This document shows positions 9,017-19,068 of a DNA stretch of 36,132 nt, in pieces. This stretch comes from Basidiobolus meristosporus CBS 931.73. Lineage: Eukaryota > Basidiobolomycota > Basidiobolomycetes > Basidiobolales > Basidiobolaceae. The notes under the pieces were generated by a model. That model searched no databases. It was not told where the DNA came from and worked only from the letters and a program-made list of their open reading frames with translations. Numbering within the stretch: the first letter of the stretch is position 1; each line of letters begins with the position of its first letter. The position numbers and the translations under genes were made by a program. The stretch spans positions 1 through 36,132 of the forward strand of contig MCFE01000790.1 of assembly GCA_002104905.1 (NCBI GenBank), read 5' to 3'.

Positions 9017-9019
9017 AGT

Positions 9020-9360
9020 TGTAAAATTCTTGGATATATTGAAAGTGGTGGGAAAGCAAATAAATTGTGTGGTTTTCACTTAGGATTAGTTGAATGTAAA
9101 GGTAGTATTTGTACTCTTTGATGATTTTGGCATAACAAGCACATATACTTGGTTGAGGAAGGTCACCAGAGCATGTGTACAAAGCTTAGGGCTGTCTAGA
9201 CAACTTTAAGAATCCTCAACTTTGGTGTACCTAATAGTTTGTTCAAAATAATCCAAGTAAATTCCAACAAGGAGCTTAGTCAGTATTCTCTAAGATATTT
9301 AGGTAATGATCCAAGTGACTATGTTAGGTGATTATTTAGGTGGAATTACATATTTTCACA
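9020..9360 (-). repeat. 5' LTR of copia family 2
   Basis: The 341-bp segment starts tgtaaaat and ends attttcaca, giving TG...CA ends with a short inverted repeat, and lies in the correct place next to a primer site and gag. No second copy of this LTR was seen in the window, so the borders come from these end signals alone. Confidence 0.6.
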
Positions 9361-9596
9361 CACCTGTATTGTATTAAATTCTGTCCTTGATAAATGCTGT
9401 ACTGGTGCATTTGTTTCTACCTGCTTGCCCCTTACTGGCACTTTTCCAGCTACCAGACATTTCTTTGCTGCTTGTATTGCATTTTCAGCCCTGTCTGTGA
9501 TGGGCTCCTAAAGAAAGCCACTGTTCTTTGTCACTGCCATGTCCTGCTCTGTTACTTTGACTAAATGGTTCTTGAGTTTGTCTACATATTTTCACT
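9361..9596 (-). pseudogene. orfX copy D, C-terminal fragment
   Basis: On the minus strand the relic reads ...VDKLKNHLVKVTEQDMAVTKNSGF..., then AAKKCLVAGKVPVRGKQVE and TNAPVQHLSRTEFNT. It aligns with the C-terminus of copy C (QVAERVPIRDN, then DAPIQHLSRKKHST), showing that a protein sequence was conserved. It is followed immediately by a plus-strand Tnp2 relic, so the divergent orfX/Tnp2 order is kept although both N-termini are deleted. Confidence 0.6.
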
Positions 9597-11760
9597 GAAG
9601 AATACAGCACTGGGACATACTTGGGCTATATTCCTGTTATGCCCTGACTTATGAAGCCCTTAAAGTCAAACTATCATTGTAAAGCTATAAAGTACCACAC
9701 TCAGTATTACTCAAACACAAACATTTCCGATATTATGATGGCAAACATTACCAACACCCAAGACACAAGTGCTACCTTGAAGGTATGTATGACCATGCCT
9801 TTGCCTTGGCACTTGATGAATTCTCATTAAACCAGTACTCCGCCTGAAAATCCTGCTGGACACTGATTCTGATCAAGCAGAATCTGCCACCAATCATAGG
9901 GTATCAGTGCAGAAATCTGATGTCAGTCTCACTGGTATCTAAGCCTAAATCACTGTTTAGCCTGGATAACCACCTGTGCTCATTGGTGACATAGTGTTGC
10001 ATGCTCTGCAGCTGGATACTGGTAGTTAGCCATCATGGCAAAGCAAATATTATAATCCGCATTGGAGATACCCTAGTCATCAGCAAGATAGCTGGCTCTC
10101 TTGGTCCAATAGATGGAATTGCTGCCAGATTTGTGAGTTCCATGGCATTCATTTCATAACTCATGTATATTATTATCATTCACAGAAAAGCACCAAGAAC
10201 ATCATCCTTCAACAATAAAAATGTAAACAAGTCTGTACGACATAGCAGAAAGCTTGAAAAGCTATTAGCCATTGCACAGATATAAAATTAATCAAACCAT
10301 ATATACTTAAGTTAAAGGAAATCTGTTGGAGCAAAAGCTTTATATTGGGAGCAATGCTCTTGAGCTTCATCATTTTTCCTATATCAATGGCCAACTTGTG
10401 CATGGGGCCTTTGAGAGTAAATTAACTCTTTAAGATACCAGAGAAATTGGAAAGAGTTGACACAGTAGTATAGAGTGTCTGCTACCTGTAGTACTTCCCA
10501 CATGCACCAATCCACATTCATATGTACATGTGGCAATACAAGCACAAGGGCTGGATGAGCCAGATCTGCTCTATTCAAATGCCCTTTTGAAGCTGTTTCT
10601 ACCAAGAACACATTGGAAGCATTGGGTGTTGTATGTTGACATTGTAAAATATTCATCTAGAAACATATCACTAATGCCAGTTAGGCAGATCTAGAGCTTT
10701 TGTGCACAGAGCTTGTGACTGGATCTGAACTGCAATATTACAAGCATAACACTGAGTGTGTAGATTTCTACCACTACTGTATCCATTCTCTACTCCATCT
10801 ACTTGATATGTAGAGAGTATTTAGCTGTGCTATACCTTTTGAGAGGTCTTTATGAAGCAAATGGGTGGGGAGATAGATACACAAGTCAAACTTCAGGTAC
10901 TACTATATTGTAAGCCTACCCCAAATATAAATTTCAAGTCAATCATGGATGTGATGAGTTGGCACATGAAACACAGACAGGAGAAGTTAGAAAGTACTGA
11001 GAACTGCTGTGAACATGGAGATACCTATGCCTTTAGCATCAAGAACTAAGCTGCCCTAATGTGTGAGTAATCAGTTTAGCAATGTTGTCCTAATAAAAAT
11101 TAATTGCCAGTTGTGTCCAACCAAAATATGCATTACTAAAGTATGCTGGATTTCTCCTGGTCACAAGCCAATTGCTACTCCATTCAGTGCAGAATTCACA
11201 CAGACAGAACCTTGAATGTACCTGTAAAGGGGACTAGAGTCCAGCAGGGAGCTGGAATAAATTGGCTGAGTAGCAAAGGGCTCCTTACAAATATTGAGAG
11301 GGAACTCATAGCAAAAGCAGTGGCAACTAAGCATATGCTTGCAAGATATATATGTTACCATCCACAGGACATATATGAAGCCTTATGAGTATCACCCTCA
11401 AAAGCAGTAATGTTGAGGTGCTAGAAGTGTGCCAATTGCAGTAAGTGTGTAAGCATGTAGAGGTTGGTAAGCAGGAGGCCACAGCGCTTTTGATTGAGCT
11501 ACATGATGAATACTCTTGTTAGTGATGGATAAGCAAATTAAAATGAGTGAATCAAATGTGGAATATATGAACAGCACATGGGGAGGTAGAAAAGGAAGCA
11601 GCATTTGGTAAATTGGCATGGTAACATTTACAGAGCTAGCAGTAGGCCACCATATTGACATTATAAAGCCTGGAAAGACTTGCAATGAGGCCATCAGATC
11701 ACTATCAATTTTCTTTTTATATAAGAAAATTGGATACATTTGTCAGTTAGGCCTGCTCAA
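9597..11760 (+). pseudogene. Tnp2 transposase relic (copy 2), N-terminus deleted
   Basis: The plus strand carries the middle and C-terminal parts of the protein described for copy 1: EGMYDHAFALALDEFSLNQYS (about 9780-9840), KSCW.LILIKQNL, IGDTLVISKIAGS (about 10060-10110), EICWSKSF...SMANLCMGP (about 10320-10410) and the late block GTRVQQGAGINWLSSKGLL (about 11230-11290). Frameshifts and stops are frequent, and the open piece 11143-11388 is only a remnant. The sequence has 2 CpG in 9361-9960. It follows orfX copy D in divergent orientation. Confidence 0.72.
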
Positions 11761-11855
11761 ATAAATGTAGTGTGCATAAAGACAATTAGAGTGCCATGCA
11801 ATTCTTGTCAAAAGACTGCTAAAAGACTGTCAAGTTTTTAACTTTATTTGGCAAT

Positions 11856-12200
11856 AGACATCTTCTGTTGGATAGTGCCATATTGAGCTATGAGTGCCAG
11901 TAACACTATTGTGCACCAGAGAGGCCAAGTGGATCTACATTTGGCTTTGAGGGTGAAACATATTTCTGCATTGTGATGCAAAGAAGCCCCTGTGTTTCAC
12001 CTAGTGTGCTGGAGAAAACACCTTTTTGATTTTTTTGGGATCAATGCTGTGCATAATGTGTAAGTGCACAGAAGAACTAAAGGCATATATATAGTACTCT
12101 ACACCAATGGTACTCTGAATTTAGTGCTTAAGGTTTGCAACATATCACAAAATTGCATGACAATATCTTGGTCCACTGATACTATCAATACTACCAATAA
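11856..12200. mobile_element. Degenerate palindromic MITE, left arm only
   Basis: From agac.tcttctgttggatagtgcc to tcttggtccactgatac this follows the left arm of the MITEs at 25733 and 31317, with many substitutions. The right arm is not recognisable after about 12200. It is the oldest of the three copies. The small open frames within it are not conserved in the other copies. Confidence 0.65.
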
Positions 12201-12620
12201 AATGCCAAAAGAGGTCCATGCAATGGCCTTCAACACACCATCAGGTTGTTTACTGAATTGTGCCATTGGATATATTGGCCAGCTCAGTTTGCTCAAGAAA
12301 ATGATGAATGCCCCTAGACTGTGAAAATGCCAAGCAATTCTTGCCAAAATACTCATTAACTACATTCCATTTCTTAGTCATATTTAGCAGTAAAGCCAGC
12401 AAATTACTGTTACAGTCACACCATAAGACTGTGTAGAGGTTCAGTGATTCCAACCTGGTAACATAATGAGGGCCTCAATATGGATTCATGACAGCCAATC
12501 TGTATTGGATTCACCTGCAAGACCTAAACATCACTTTTTAGAAGTCTGAGCTGCAATGGACAAGACCATAAAGTATTATCAGATCATGCTCATCTGCAAC
12601 TTATCAGCTAGCCCTATGAA
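12201..12620. other. Unassigned AT-rich DNA
   Basis: No reading frame, repeat pairing or motif here could be tied to a known element. A short patch near 12329 (caagcaattcttgccaaaa) resembles 11795, hinting that the MITE at 11856 landed in an older repeat. Confidence 0.4.
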
Positions 12621-12715
12621 AATAATTTGGTCCCATAGGTAGATCCATTCCAGATCAGCCATCAGGATCCCATTTGGAGGCCATCATAATACCAGCAGCC
12701 TGACAATCTTATGAT
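12621..12715 (-). repeat. Decayed copy of the tRNA-like repeat at 13330
   Basis: Read on the minus strand this aligns with the repeat at 13330-13432 through the A-box-like part (aggctgctggta), the middle (ggctgatctgg) and the flanking ggaccaaat. Its B-box position is mutated. It supports a dispersed short repeat rather than a chance tRNA resemblance. Confidence 0.35.
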
Positions 12716-12889
12716 GGGATCACAACAATGTATAGCTAATTATACTGCCGAATAAAGTTATAAAACTTGATGGGGTTTAATTGGTGCTGTGACAACAATT
12801 GCATGGCATTGTTGCAGTCTTGATGTACTCTACAACTATTTCAAATGGATTCAACCAGCTAGTACATCCAATTGCCTTATATTGCAAAA

Positions 12890-13322
12890 ACTTGACTGTG
12901 TTCTGACAGCCTTGTCGCAAGTCTCTGATGGCATTATCATGGCAGTATGGCAGCCTATAGCTAGTTCTGATTAATGCTGCTATATCAATCTACCAAATGG
13001 TATTTCCTTTTTCCACCTCCCCTAGTGCAATTCATATATTCCACTGTAAAATCACCCCTCTTTATTTGCTTCCCTTCTGCTACTATGAGTGTTCCACATA
13101 GAGTTTGAATCAAAAAAACTATGGCCTCCTGCTTACTAACCATTACAATTGCATACTCCTGCTGCAATTGACATACTCCTATCTCCTCAAGCTTACAGCT
13201 TTTTAGTGTGATACTGGCAAAGTTGCCATTTGGTCATCAATTTAGGGATTTTGCAGAAGGGCAAATGCATTGCTTCCAGTAGAATGATTTTGCTCCAACT
13301 AGTTCCCTTTGCTTTGAGTATC
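12890..13322 (-). pseudogene. Tnp2 relic (copy 4), C-terminal tail joined to a middle fragment
   Basis: The minus strand reads SKQEAIVFLIQTLCGT...EGKQIKRGDFTVEYMNCTRGGGKRKYH, the same C-terminal tail as copy 1 (QAICGVPKVVVGRQIKWGDSTVEYMNCTRGGRKRKYH). At about 13240-13322 the sequence jumps to the block at 1438-1520 of copy 1 (NIP/FPL region), so an internal deletion of several hundred base pairs joined the two parts. The best open stretch is 12985-13167. Confidence 0.65.
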
Positions 13323-13329
13323 CCCTATG

Positions 13330-13432
13330 AATATTTGGTTCCATGGCAGGATTGAACCCAGATCAACCATTCATATCCCTTTATGAGACAGTCTTAATGC
13401 CAGCCGCTTGGAATTATTGACACTCCTTGCAG
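13330..13432 (-). repeat. tRNA-derived repeat (SINE-like), possible
   Basis: On the minus strand an A-box-like stretch (taattccaagcggctggca) is followed about 40 bases later by gggttcaatcctg, which fits the RNA polymerase III B-box consensus GGTTCRANYCC. The spacing fits a tRNA of the type with a long variable arm, or a tRNA-derived SINE. A diverged copy is at 12621-12715. I cannot fold a clean tRNA from it, and no poly-A tail or target duplication was found. Confidence 0.35.
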
Positions 13433-13559
13433 TCATGTGACATGATAGTAAGGCTGTGGTCCTTTGACTGGATTTCATTGCAGTTTTAAAGTTCTACAGC
13501 AGGCTACAGTGTTTCAGTGGAAACTACCAGCCAATATGTTTTGTTACTGTATATGAGAA

Positions 13560-13770
13560 AAAGCTTTAAGGTATTTTGGCATGCTTGATGTGGACATCTC
13601 TTGCATAACAACAGCAGTATGATGACCTACAGCTAGTTCTGTCTAATACTAACATACCATTTACAAATGGTGTTCCCTTTTGATGCCTCTGCATGTGCCA
13701 TTAATAAAATCCTTTGTAGAATCACCCTAATTGACTTACCTATCCACTACTGCTGTGGTTATTCCACCTT
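13560..13770 (-). pseudogene. Tnp2 relic (copy 5), C-terminal tail fragment
   Basis: The stretch follows copy 4 base for base with many changes: the flank gatgacctacagctagttctg matches 12945-12970, and caaatggtgttccc...atcaccctaattgacttacc matches 12994-13070. It lies in the same orientation as copy 4 about 600 bp away, so the two may result from a tandem duplication. It no longer encodes a protein. Confidence 0.5.
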
Positions 13771-14679
13771 TAGCACTGTGGCAATGCAAAGTATTCTATT
13801 ACTGCAATATCTCAAAACCAATATTGCAATCATCTATTTATTTTGCTTTTGTTGCTGCAATACACAAAAAGCTAATCAATAACTTCCAACCTTGAGGAAT
13901 AAAGCTCAAGACCCTGACAAGCAATACACTTGATAGTGACATGACATGAAGAATGCTCAGAAGCCAATACATATTCCAATTTACAGCTCATTTGACTCAG
14001 TACTCAAGGAGTTGAAATCAAAAGAGTCCAATAACCATATATACTAGGCCTCTTTTGTTAGGATTACTCTGGTGACTTTCCTTGTGTGTAGTTTTTGCAC
14101 CAGCCTGTAATCTCACATGATATTTTCAAATGTGCTGCACCTATGTGCAATATGCCCCACTGCACAAGCTTAGCTTTGTGCCATGTGCATTGCTTGTGCA
14201 ATTGCCCAAGAACCTTGATCTTTCAGAATTCCAGTATATATGACTCACCTAGTTGAAAAAAAGTAGAGAGCCTCTTGCACCACAATCTTCACGCTACAAT
14301 TAAACGTTTTAAGTTATGAGACTGCACCTGCATTGCTTGCACTACTGAGTACTCTGACTTTTGCTGGTACAATATCTTTGGAGTGAATACAAAGCTGACA
14401 AGAGGCCAATCTAATTTTTGCAGAAAAATACCATTTTTCTGTTGGAAAAGTCCCTCTAAAAAACTCCTTTACCCCTAAGACACCCCATTAGCTTAAAACC
14501 CCTTAAGAGACCCATCACAGAAGCCCCTTTAGTCACCCCTCCGGTGCAAAGTACACTTTAGAGACAACCAAAAGATTCAAGTCCCCTTGCAGATGCAGTC
14601 CAAGTCTGGTTTGTATAAATTTCATATTGAGAGATGCCAAAATTAGCTTTTAATGGGGAGAACTACAGCATATTTGGTA
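13771..14679. other. Unassigned AT-rich DNA with a C-run array
   Basis: No gene or recognised element was found. The only structure I see is a series of C runs at 14472-14542 (listed separately). A patch near 14160-14220 (gtgcaattgcccaagaac) faintly resembles the interior of the 1-186 element. Confidence 0.4.
14472..14542 (-). repeat. Cluster of regularly spaced C runs (G runs on minus strand)
   Basis: Runs of three or four C start at 14472, 14483, 14499, 14511, 14524 and 14536, that is every 11-16 bases, often followed by TTA or TAA. On the minus strand these are six G runs with loops of 7 to 13 bases. They could form a long-loop G-quadruplex or be a decayed short tandem repeat. No exact repeat unit survives. 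Confidence 0.4.
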
Positions 14680-14840
14680 AACTTGTCCTAATAACAGTTA
14701 GCTGTTGGTTATGTCAAACCCATCCCTGTATTAATTAGCAGATTACCAATGCATTGGGGCTACTCAGCTTCTTAAAGCCAGATGCATAGGTGTATCTATG
14801 TATGTCTCTCCCCTAAGGATTTTCTAACACTCCCTGGCTG
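14680..14840 (-). pseudogene. Tnp2 relic (copy 6), small fragment
   Basis: The sequence agrees with 690-840 of copy 1 in the same orientation (aataacagttagctg...gattaccaatgcattggggct...aagccagatgcatagg...ttttctaacactccctggctg). It stops where a copia LTR begins at 14841, so it was the target of that insertion. Confidence 0.5.
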
Positions 14841-15205
14841 TGTTGAAATATTGGACTGTTTGCTATCATTCAGCAGCTAAAAATTTACTAAACAATTCTG
14901 GACTAGTCCTGGTCACTGTAGGACTAGTTTACAGCCCTAGCTTTGCCAGTTTCTTCAGACCTATGATATCATGATTTACCTATGGTCAAGATTAAATTAG
15001 CTACTTTACCAAACATTATGTGCCAACCCAGAAACTGTAACAGAATGCTCCTGATTGTTGAGGAGCCTTCCTTACTAAATGTCACAGTTTTATTACTTCA
15101 ACAAAGGTATAATTATGAGCTTCTTTATGAGTAAACAACTGTTTAACTAATATCACTATTTCTTGATAGGTTCCTTGAATCCAAATCACTTCTTAAAGTG
15201 CACCA
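14841..15205 (+). repeat. Copia-1 family LTR, old copy, followed by a short leader
   Basis: It begins tgttgaaatattggac and follows the copia-1 LTR in plus orientation to about 15205 (tgcacca). The next 60 bases (to about 15265) still match the leader and first codons of copia-1 (gacaactaccagcaaacag), after which similarity is lost. It is therefore the 5' LTR of a truncated element and not a solo LTR. It has many substitutions. Confidence 0.75.
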
Positions 15206-15265
15206 GTTCACAAGTCCTGATAGTCTTAGCTCAATCAATGAAGACAACTACCAGCAAACAGACAC

Positions 15266-15760
15266 TCTGTAGATTTATGCTATTGCTCATTGACTTGTAG
15301 CCATACATCCACCTCTTCAGCCAGCCCTGCAAGATGTTGCATTTCATGTTCCAGTATTTGAAATAAATCATTGATACACTAAAGGGTGTTCTCTTGAGCA
15401 CTGCTCTTGAAGAAGTGTGGCAGCCTGTCAGTGAGTCTATAAGTGCTCAAATTTTGCTGTAGGCAGTATGATGCTTGCTTAAGTTCTTGAAATCATTGCT
15501 TTGTCAGTCAGCAAGATCTCCACACTATCTACAATGAAGAATGTAGATGCCATATTAGCCAATGCTTTTCACTGCAGGCTCATCTACTTCACTATATTTG
15601 GCTCAGCCAGCTGCACTTACAGCTCTTGTCAACCCAGCTGTTGTGTTATTGGTAATTCTGCTTTGCTATCATGTCATTCAACCTGTTCTGCATGCATTGC
15701 ATTAACCTGTAATGGCTGCAGATTTTCCTTTTGCCTTCTTGTCTCTAGCTTGGGTAGAGG
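15266..15760 (-). other. Unassigned DNA with a possible decayed coding stretch
   Basis: The minus strand contains short open patches such as INDLFQILEHEMQHLAGLAEE (15290-15370) and ALANMASTFFIVDSVEILLTD (about 15490-15560), separated by frameshifts. They could be remains of a coiled-coil protein of an unknown element. I recognise no family and have no second copy to test coding. Confidence 0.25.
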
Positions 15761-16129
15761 TTTTTAAATGTTGGACCAATTGATATGATAGAGCAGCTAA
15801 AAGTATACTTAGAAATTCTGGACTAGTCTTGGTTACTGTAGGACTAGCTTACAGCCCTAACTTTGCCACTTTCTTCAGATCTCTGATTCTATGATTGCTC
15901 CTCTATGTTCAAGATCAAATTAGCACTTTTACAAAACATTTTGTACTAACCCTGAAACTGTTATTGAATGCTCCTGAATGTTGAGAAGCCCTCCTTACTT
16001 AGTGTTACAATTGTATTAGTTCTACAAAGGAATAAATGCTGAGCTACTTTATGAACAAACAACAGTTCAACTAATATTACCATATCTTGATAAGTTCCTT
16101 ATTTTCAAATCACTTATTAAATTGCAACA
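15761..16129 (+). repeat. 5' LTR of the split copia relic
   Basis: The 369-bp sequence follows the copia-1 LTR, with the first bases mutated (tttttaaat instead of tgttgaaat) and the end ttgcaaca intact. The primer site that follows reads ggttatgaacctgc, a decayed form of ggttatgagcccc. It heads the relic that continues to 24008. Confidence 0.8.
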
Positions 16130-17504
16130 GGTTATGAACCTGCACAGTCTTAGTCTAGTCTAAAGAAGATGTATACTGCAAATAGAACAATATAAACATC
16201 TTCCCTGTAATGTAGAGGTTTAATAGAAAGAACCACATACTTTGAGAATCAAGATGCCTGTCCACCTTGAGGAAAGAAAGCTTCAGGAATATAGTAACAG
16301 GAATAGAAATTGTGCCCAAAGTAGCAGCAGAAAAAGTAGTGAAGTTTCCAGAGAAGAAGAGAAAGGCCTTTAATGCCATACATATCAATGTGCAAGATTC
16401 CTTCCTTGGACAAATTCATGCTTCAAATACCACCAAAGCAGCATGGGAACTCTTAGAGAAGATCTTTAGAGCAAACTCAATATCTAGCAAGCTTTATATC
16501 AAACTCAAGTTTTATAATATGAGGAAGAATATATATGATGACACACTACAATTCATTACCAGAATGGAGACACTTGCAGCAGAGTTTTGCAGTATTGATG
16601 CTAGTATAGATGATGAAGAAACAAAGCGCTGTCCACTTTACAGCTTACAAGATGAGTACAAGCCACTAATATTCTCTTTTGCATACAGAGAACACAATCT
16701 GACATCAGAATATGCCACAGGCAGACTTCTCTATAAATATCTCAGCAATAATGAAGAAACAGATAAAACTGAGGTTAATCAACAGAAACTAGAACAGGCA
16801 AGTCATATAACTACTAATAAAGAGCTATTTGTAGTTGTACAAGAGAGTGCAAGTGACCTGAGTAATGATAGGCATATTAACTCTGGAGCATCATAGCATA
16901 TTTTTGGTATAAAGGAGTGGTTCAGAAACTCAAAGATACTCCTATGAGAAAGGTAAATTGATGACAAGACAAGTTGTACATGGGTGTACTTCCTGAAGAC
17001 AATTGATGAGGCTTTAGAGATGTTTAAGCACTTCTAGAACATGGCAGAAAGACAAACAGGGTGTAAACTGAAGGTACTTTAAGGTGTCAATGGAAGCAAA
17101 TACTGCCCAAAGAATTTGTGAAAACTACTCATCTACTAGTATACTTCAACAGACCACTGCTCCACATTCTCCACAGCAAAATGGAGCAGCAGAACATGCA
17201 AATAGAACAATAGTAGTGATTAGGAGATACTTGCTACGCAATATGGGATTGGACCAGAAGTCTTGGACTAAATATGTTGCTTCCTGTAGTATACATCAAG
17301 ATAATATGCCCAACAGTTGCACTACAAGCTTTCACTCTCTTTGATGCTTATACAGGCTAAAAACCAGACCTTCAACACTTCAGGATCTTTGGCAATGTTG
17401 TTTTTATCACATCCTTGACAAAAAAGGCTTGAAGTTAGAACCAAAGAGTTGAAAAGGGAGCTTTCTTGGATTGTGTGATAATACTAAAGTGTATAGAGTG
17501 TATG
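16130..17504 (+). pseudogene. Copia relic, gag to integrase part (left of the gypsy insertion)
   Basis: The piece open from 16267 to 16896 reads ...NIVTGIEIVPKVAAEKVVKF..., AAWELLEKIFRAN and ITRMETLAAEFCSID, clearly the copia-1 gag family. The zinc knuckle is missing: the reading jumps from NNEETDKTE to QQKLEQASH, a deletion of about 50 codons. The protease patch reads INSGAS (DSGAS in copia-1), so the catalytic Asp is lost. Another deletion removes the end of the protease region and the integrase finger. Then come IDDKTSCTWVYFLKTIDEALE and a degraded QQNGAAEHANRTIV. Reading ends at VYRVY inside codons, where the gypsy element inserted; the same gene resumes at 23393. Confidence 0.85.
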
Positions 17505-17873
17505 TGTTATTATCTGCCACTTGAATATTGAAGTTAGATCAGTTTTTAGTGAAATCAATTAGCTATTTGTTTAGGTTATCAGTATATCGGTATTATCTAC
17601 CAAATCAGTAACATTAGTCAGCATTTGAATCAGCAGATCCTTATCAGACAGAAATAGATATATTAAGTAGGATCTTATTGGGTGATGATGATGCAATCAA
17701 ATGAGTCATCAGCCACAACCTACATCAGGAACTACAATTAGTCAGCAATTGATCTGGCAAAATGTATATAAGGAGCTGCTGGATTCACCATAAAGATCGG
17801 TTCAAGTTTTAGTTAATACAATACTAGCTAAACTCCCTATTCCTCTACAACCCCTATACAAAGACTTGTAACA
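17505..17873 (+). repeat. 5' LTR of the gypsy element
   Basis: The 369-bp LTR contains tatataagg (about 17764-17772), a plausible TATA element, and aataaag/ccataaagatcgg nearby as candidate poly-A region. It differs from the 3' LTR at many positions, consistent with age. The internal region follows with ttggtagcagc, the likely primer-binding site. Confidence 0.88.
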
Positions 17874-17890
17874 TTGGTAGCAGCAATAAC
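17874..17890 (+). other. Putative primer-binding site of the gypsy element
   Basis: The bases ttggtagcagcaataac start directly after the LTR. TGGTAGC-type starts pair with tRNA 3' ends that finish GCUACCA. I do not assign the tRNA. Confidence 0.45.
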
Positions 17891-17931
17891 CAGAAATATC
17901 CCTCCTGAAGAAAGAAGAAGTCTCCCTCAAG

Positions 17932-19068
17932 ATGTCAAAAAATCAAGAATGGAAGAATGCTATGCAACAAATCCTGGTCCAGCAGCAACAATTACTCCAG
18001 ATTCTTTGCCTGCAGCAACAACAAATGACCACCATGGCCCAAAGTCAGCAAAACCCTGCCAAGAGCAACTTTAGTGTGAAGGTCAACTGGTACCATGGCA
18101 GAGTCAATGAAAACCTGGGAACTTGGCTCTTCCAGATTGAAAAGGCTTTCAAGGCTAAGGAAATTGCTCCAGAAAGCAAGTTACATTATGCAGCCTCTTA
18201 CCTGGCAGACATAGCTTTGCAGTGGTACTACAAAAAGATCAGGTCAGCCACTATGATGGGATGCTCTCTAATCTCTACCTGGGATGAGTTTGTGTTGAAA
18301 ATTCAAGATGTCTTTGAGCCTCCACACCAACAGACACTACTAAGAAGAAAGTTGAAGACACTCAGACAAAAAGGAATGGTCCAAGAGTACATCTATGAAT
18401 ATAGATGTCTACTTGGGCAAATTGAAACAATGGACCCTCTGGATCAAGTTGAGTACTTTATTGATGGGTTGAAAGAAAGAACTTGTAAAGAAGTGAATTA
18501 TCAAAGACCTCAGACTATTAAAGTGTTACAAGTCTTGGTATAAGAGTTGTAGAGGAATAGGGAGTTTAGCTAGTATTGTATCCACTAAAACTTGAACCGA
18601 TCTTTATTGAGGTTCCAGTAGCTCCTTATATACATTTTGCCAGATCAATTGCTGACTAATTGTATCTCCTAATGTAGGCTGTGGCTATTGACTCATTTGA
18701 TTGCATCATCATCACCCAATAAGATCCTACTTAATATATCTATTTCTGTCTGATAAGGATCTGCTGATTCATATGCTGACTAATGTTACTGATTTGGTAG
18801 ATAATACTGATATACTGATAACCTAAACAAATAGCTAATTGATTTGACTAAAAACTGATCTAACTTTAACATTCAAGCAACAGATCATAACAGAAGAAGC
18901 CATCAAGATTGCCATTGACTATAACTCAGCTATGTTTGGAGTTGGGAAGCCCACAATGACTAATCAGAGAGGCTACAATTGCTATGAGAGAAGATAATCA
19001 GAAGCAGTGCTAATGGAAATAGATGCCATACAGAATAATCCTACCTCAGAAGAATGTAAGATGAAAGG
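17932..19068 (+). pseudogene. Gypsy gag, first copy, interrupted by an inverted solo LTR
   Basis: The reading starts MSKNQEWKNAMQQIL with a Gln-rich stretch, then FSVKVNWYHGRVNENLGTWL, LADIALQWYYKKIRS and FEPPHQQTLLRRKLKTLRQ, a typical Retrotrans_gag core, open to 18523. The LTR at 18524-18892 splits it in QTIK / EAIKIAIDYNSAMFGVG. It continues to about 19068 (AIQNNPTSEEC), where a second gag starts before the zinc knuckle is reached. A further short open frame at 17874-18074 is out of frame with this one. Confidence 0.82.
18524..18892 (-). repeat. Solo LTR of the same gypsy family, inverted, inside gag
   Basis: It begins tgttacaagtctt and ends gatcataaca, the exact reverse of the gypsy LTR (369 bp). 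Its 4-bp flanks are aaag (18520-18523) and gaag (18893-18896), one mismatch, which agrees with the 4-bp duplication of the main element. Removing it restores gag codons. It arose by insertion of a second copy and LTR-LTR recombination. Confidence 0.85.

Noticed and set aside
11398-11739. Minus-strand open frame of 113 codons as a gene
   Set aside because: It lies opposite the C-terminal tail of Tnp2 copy 2 and is matched by no other copy on that strand.
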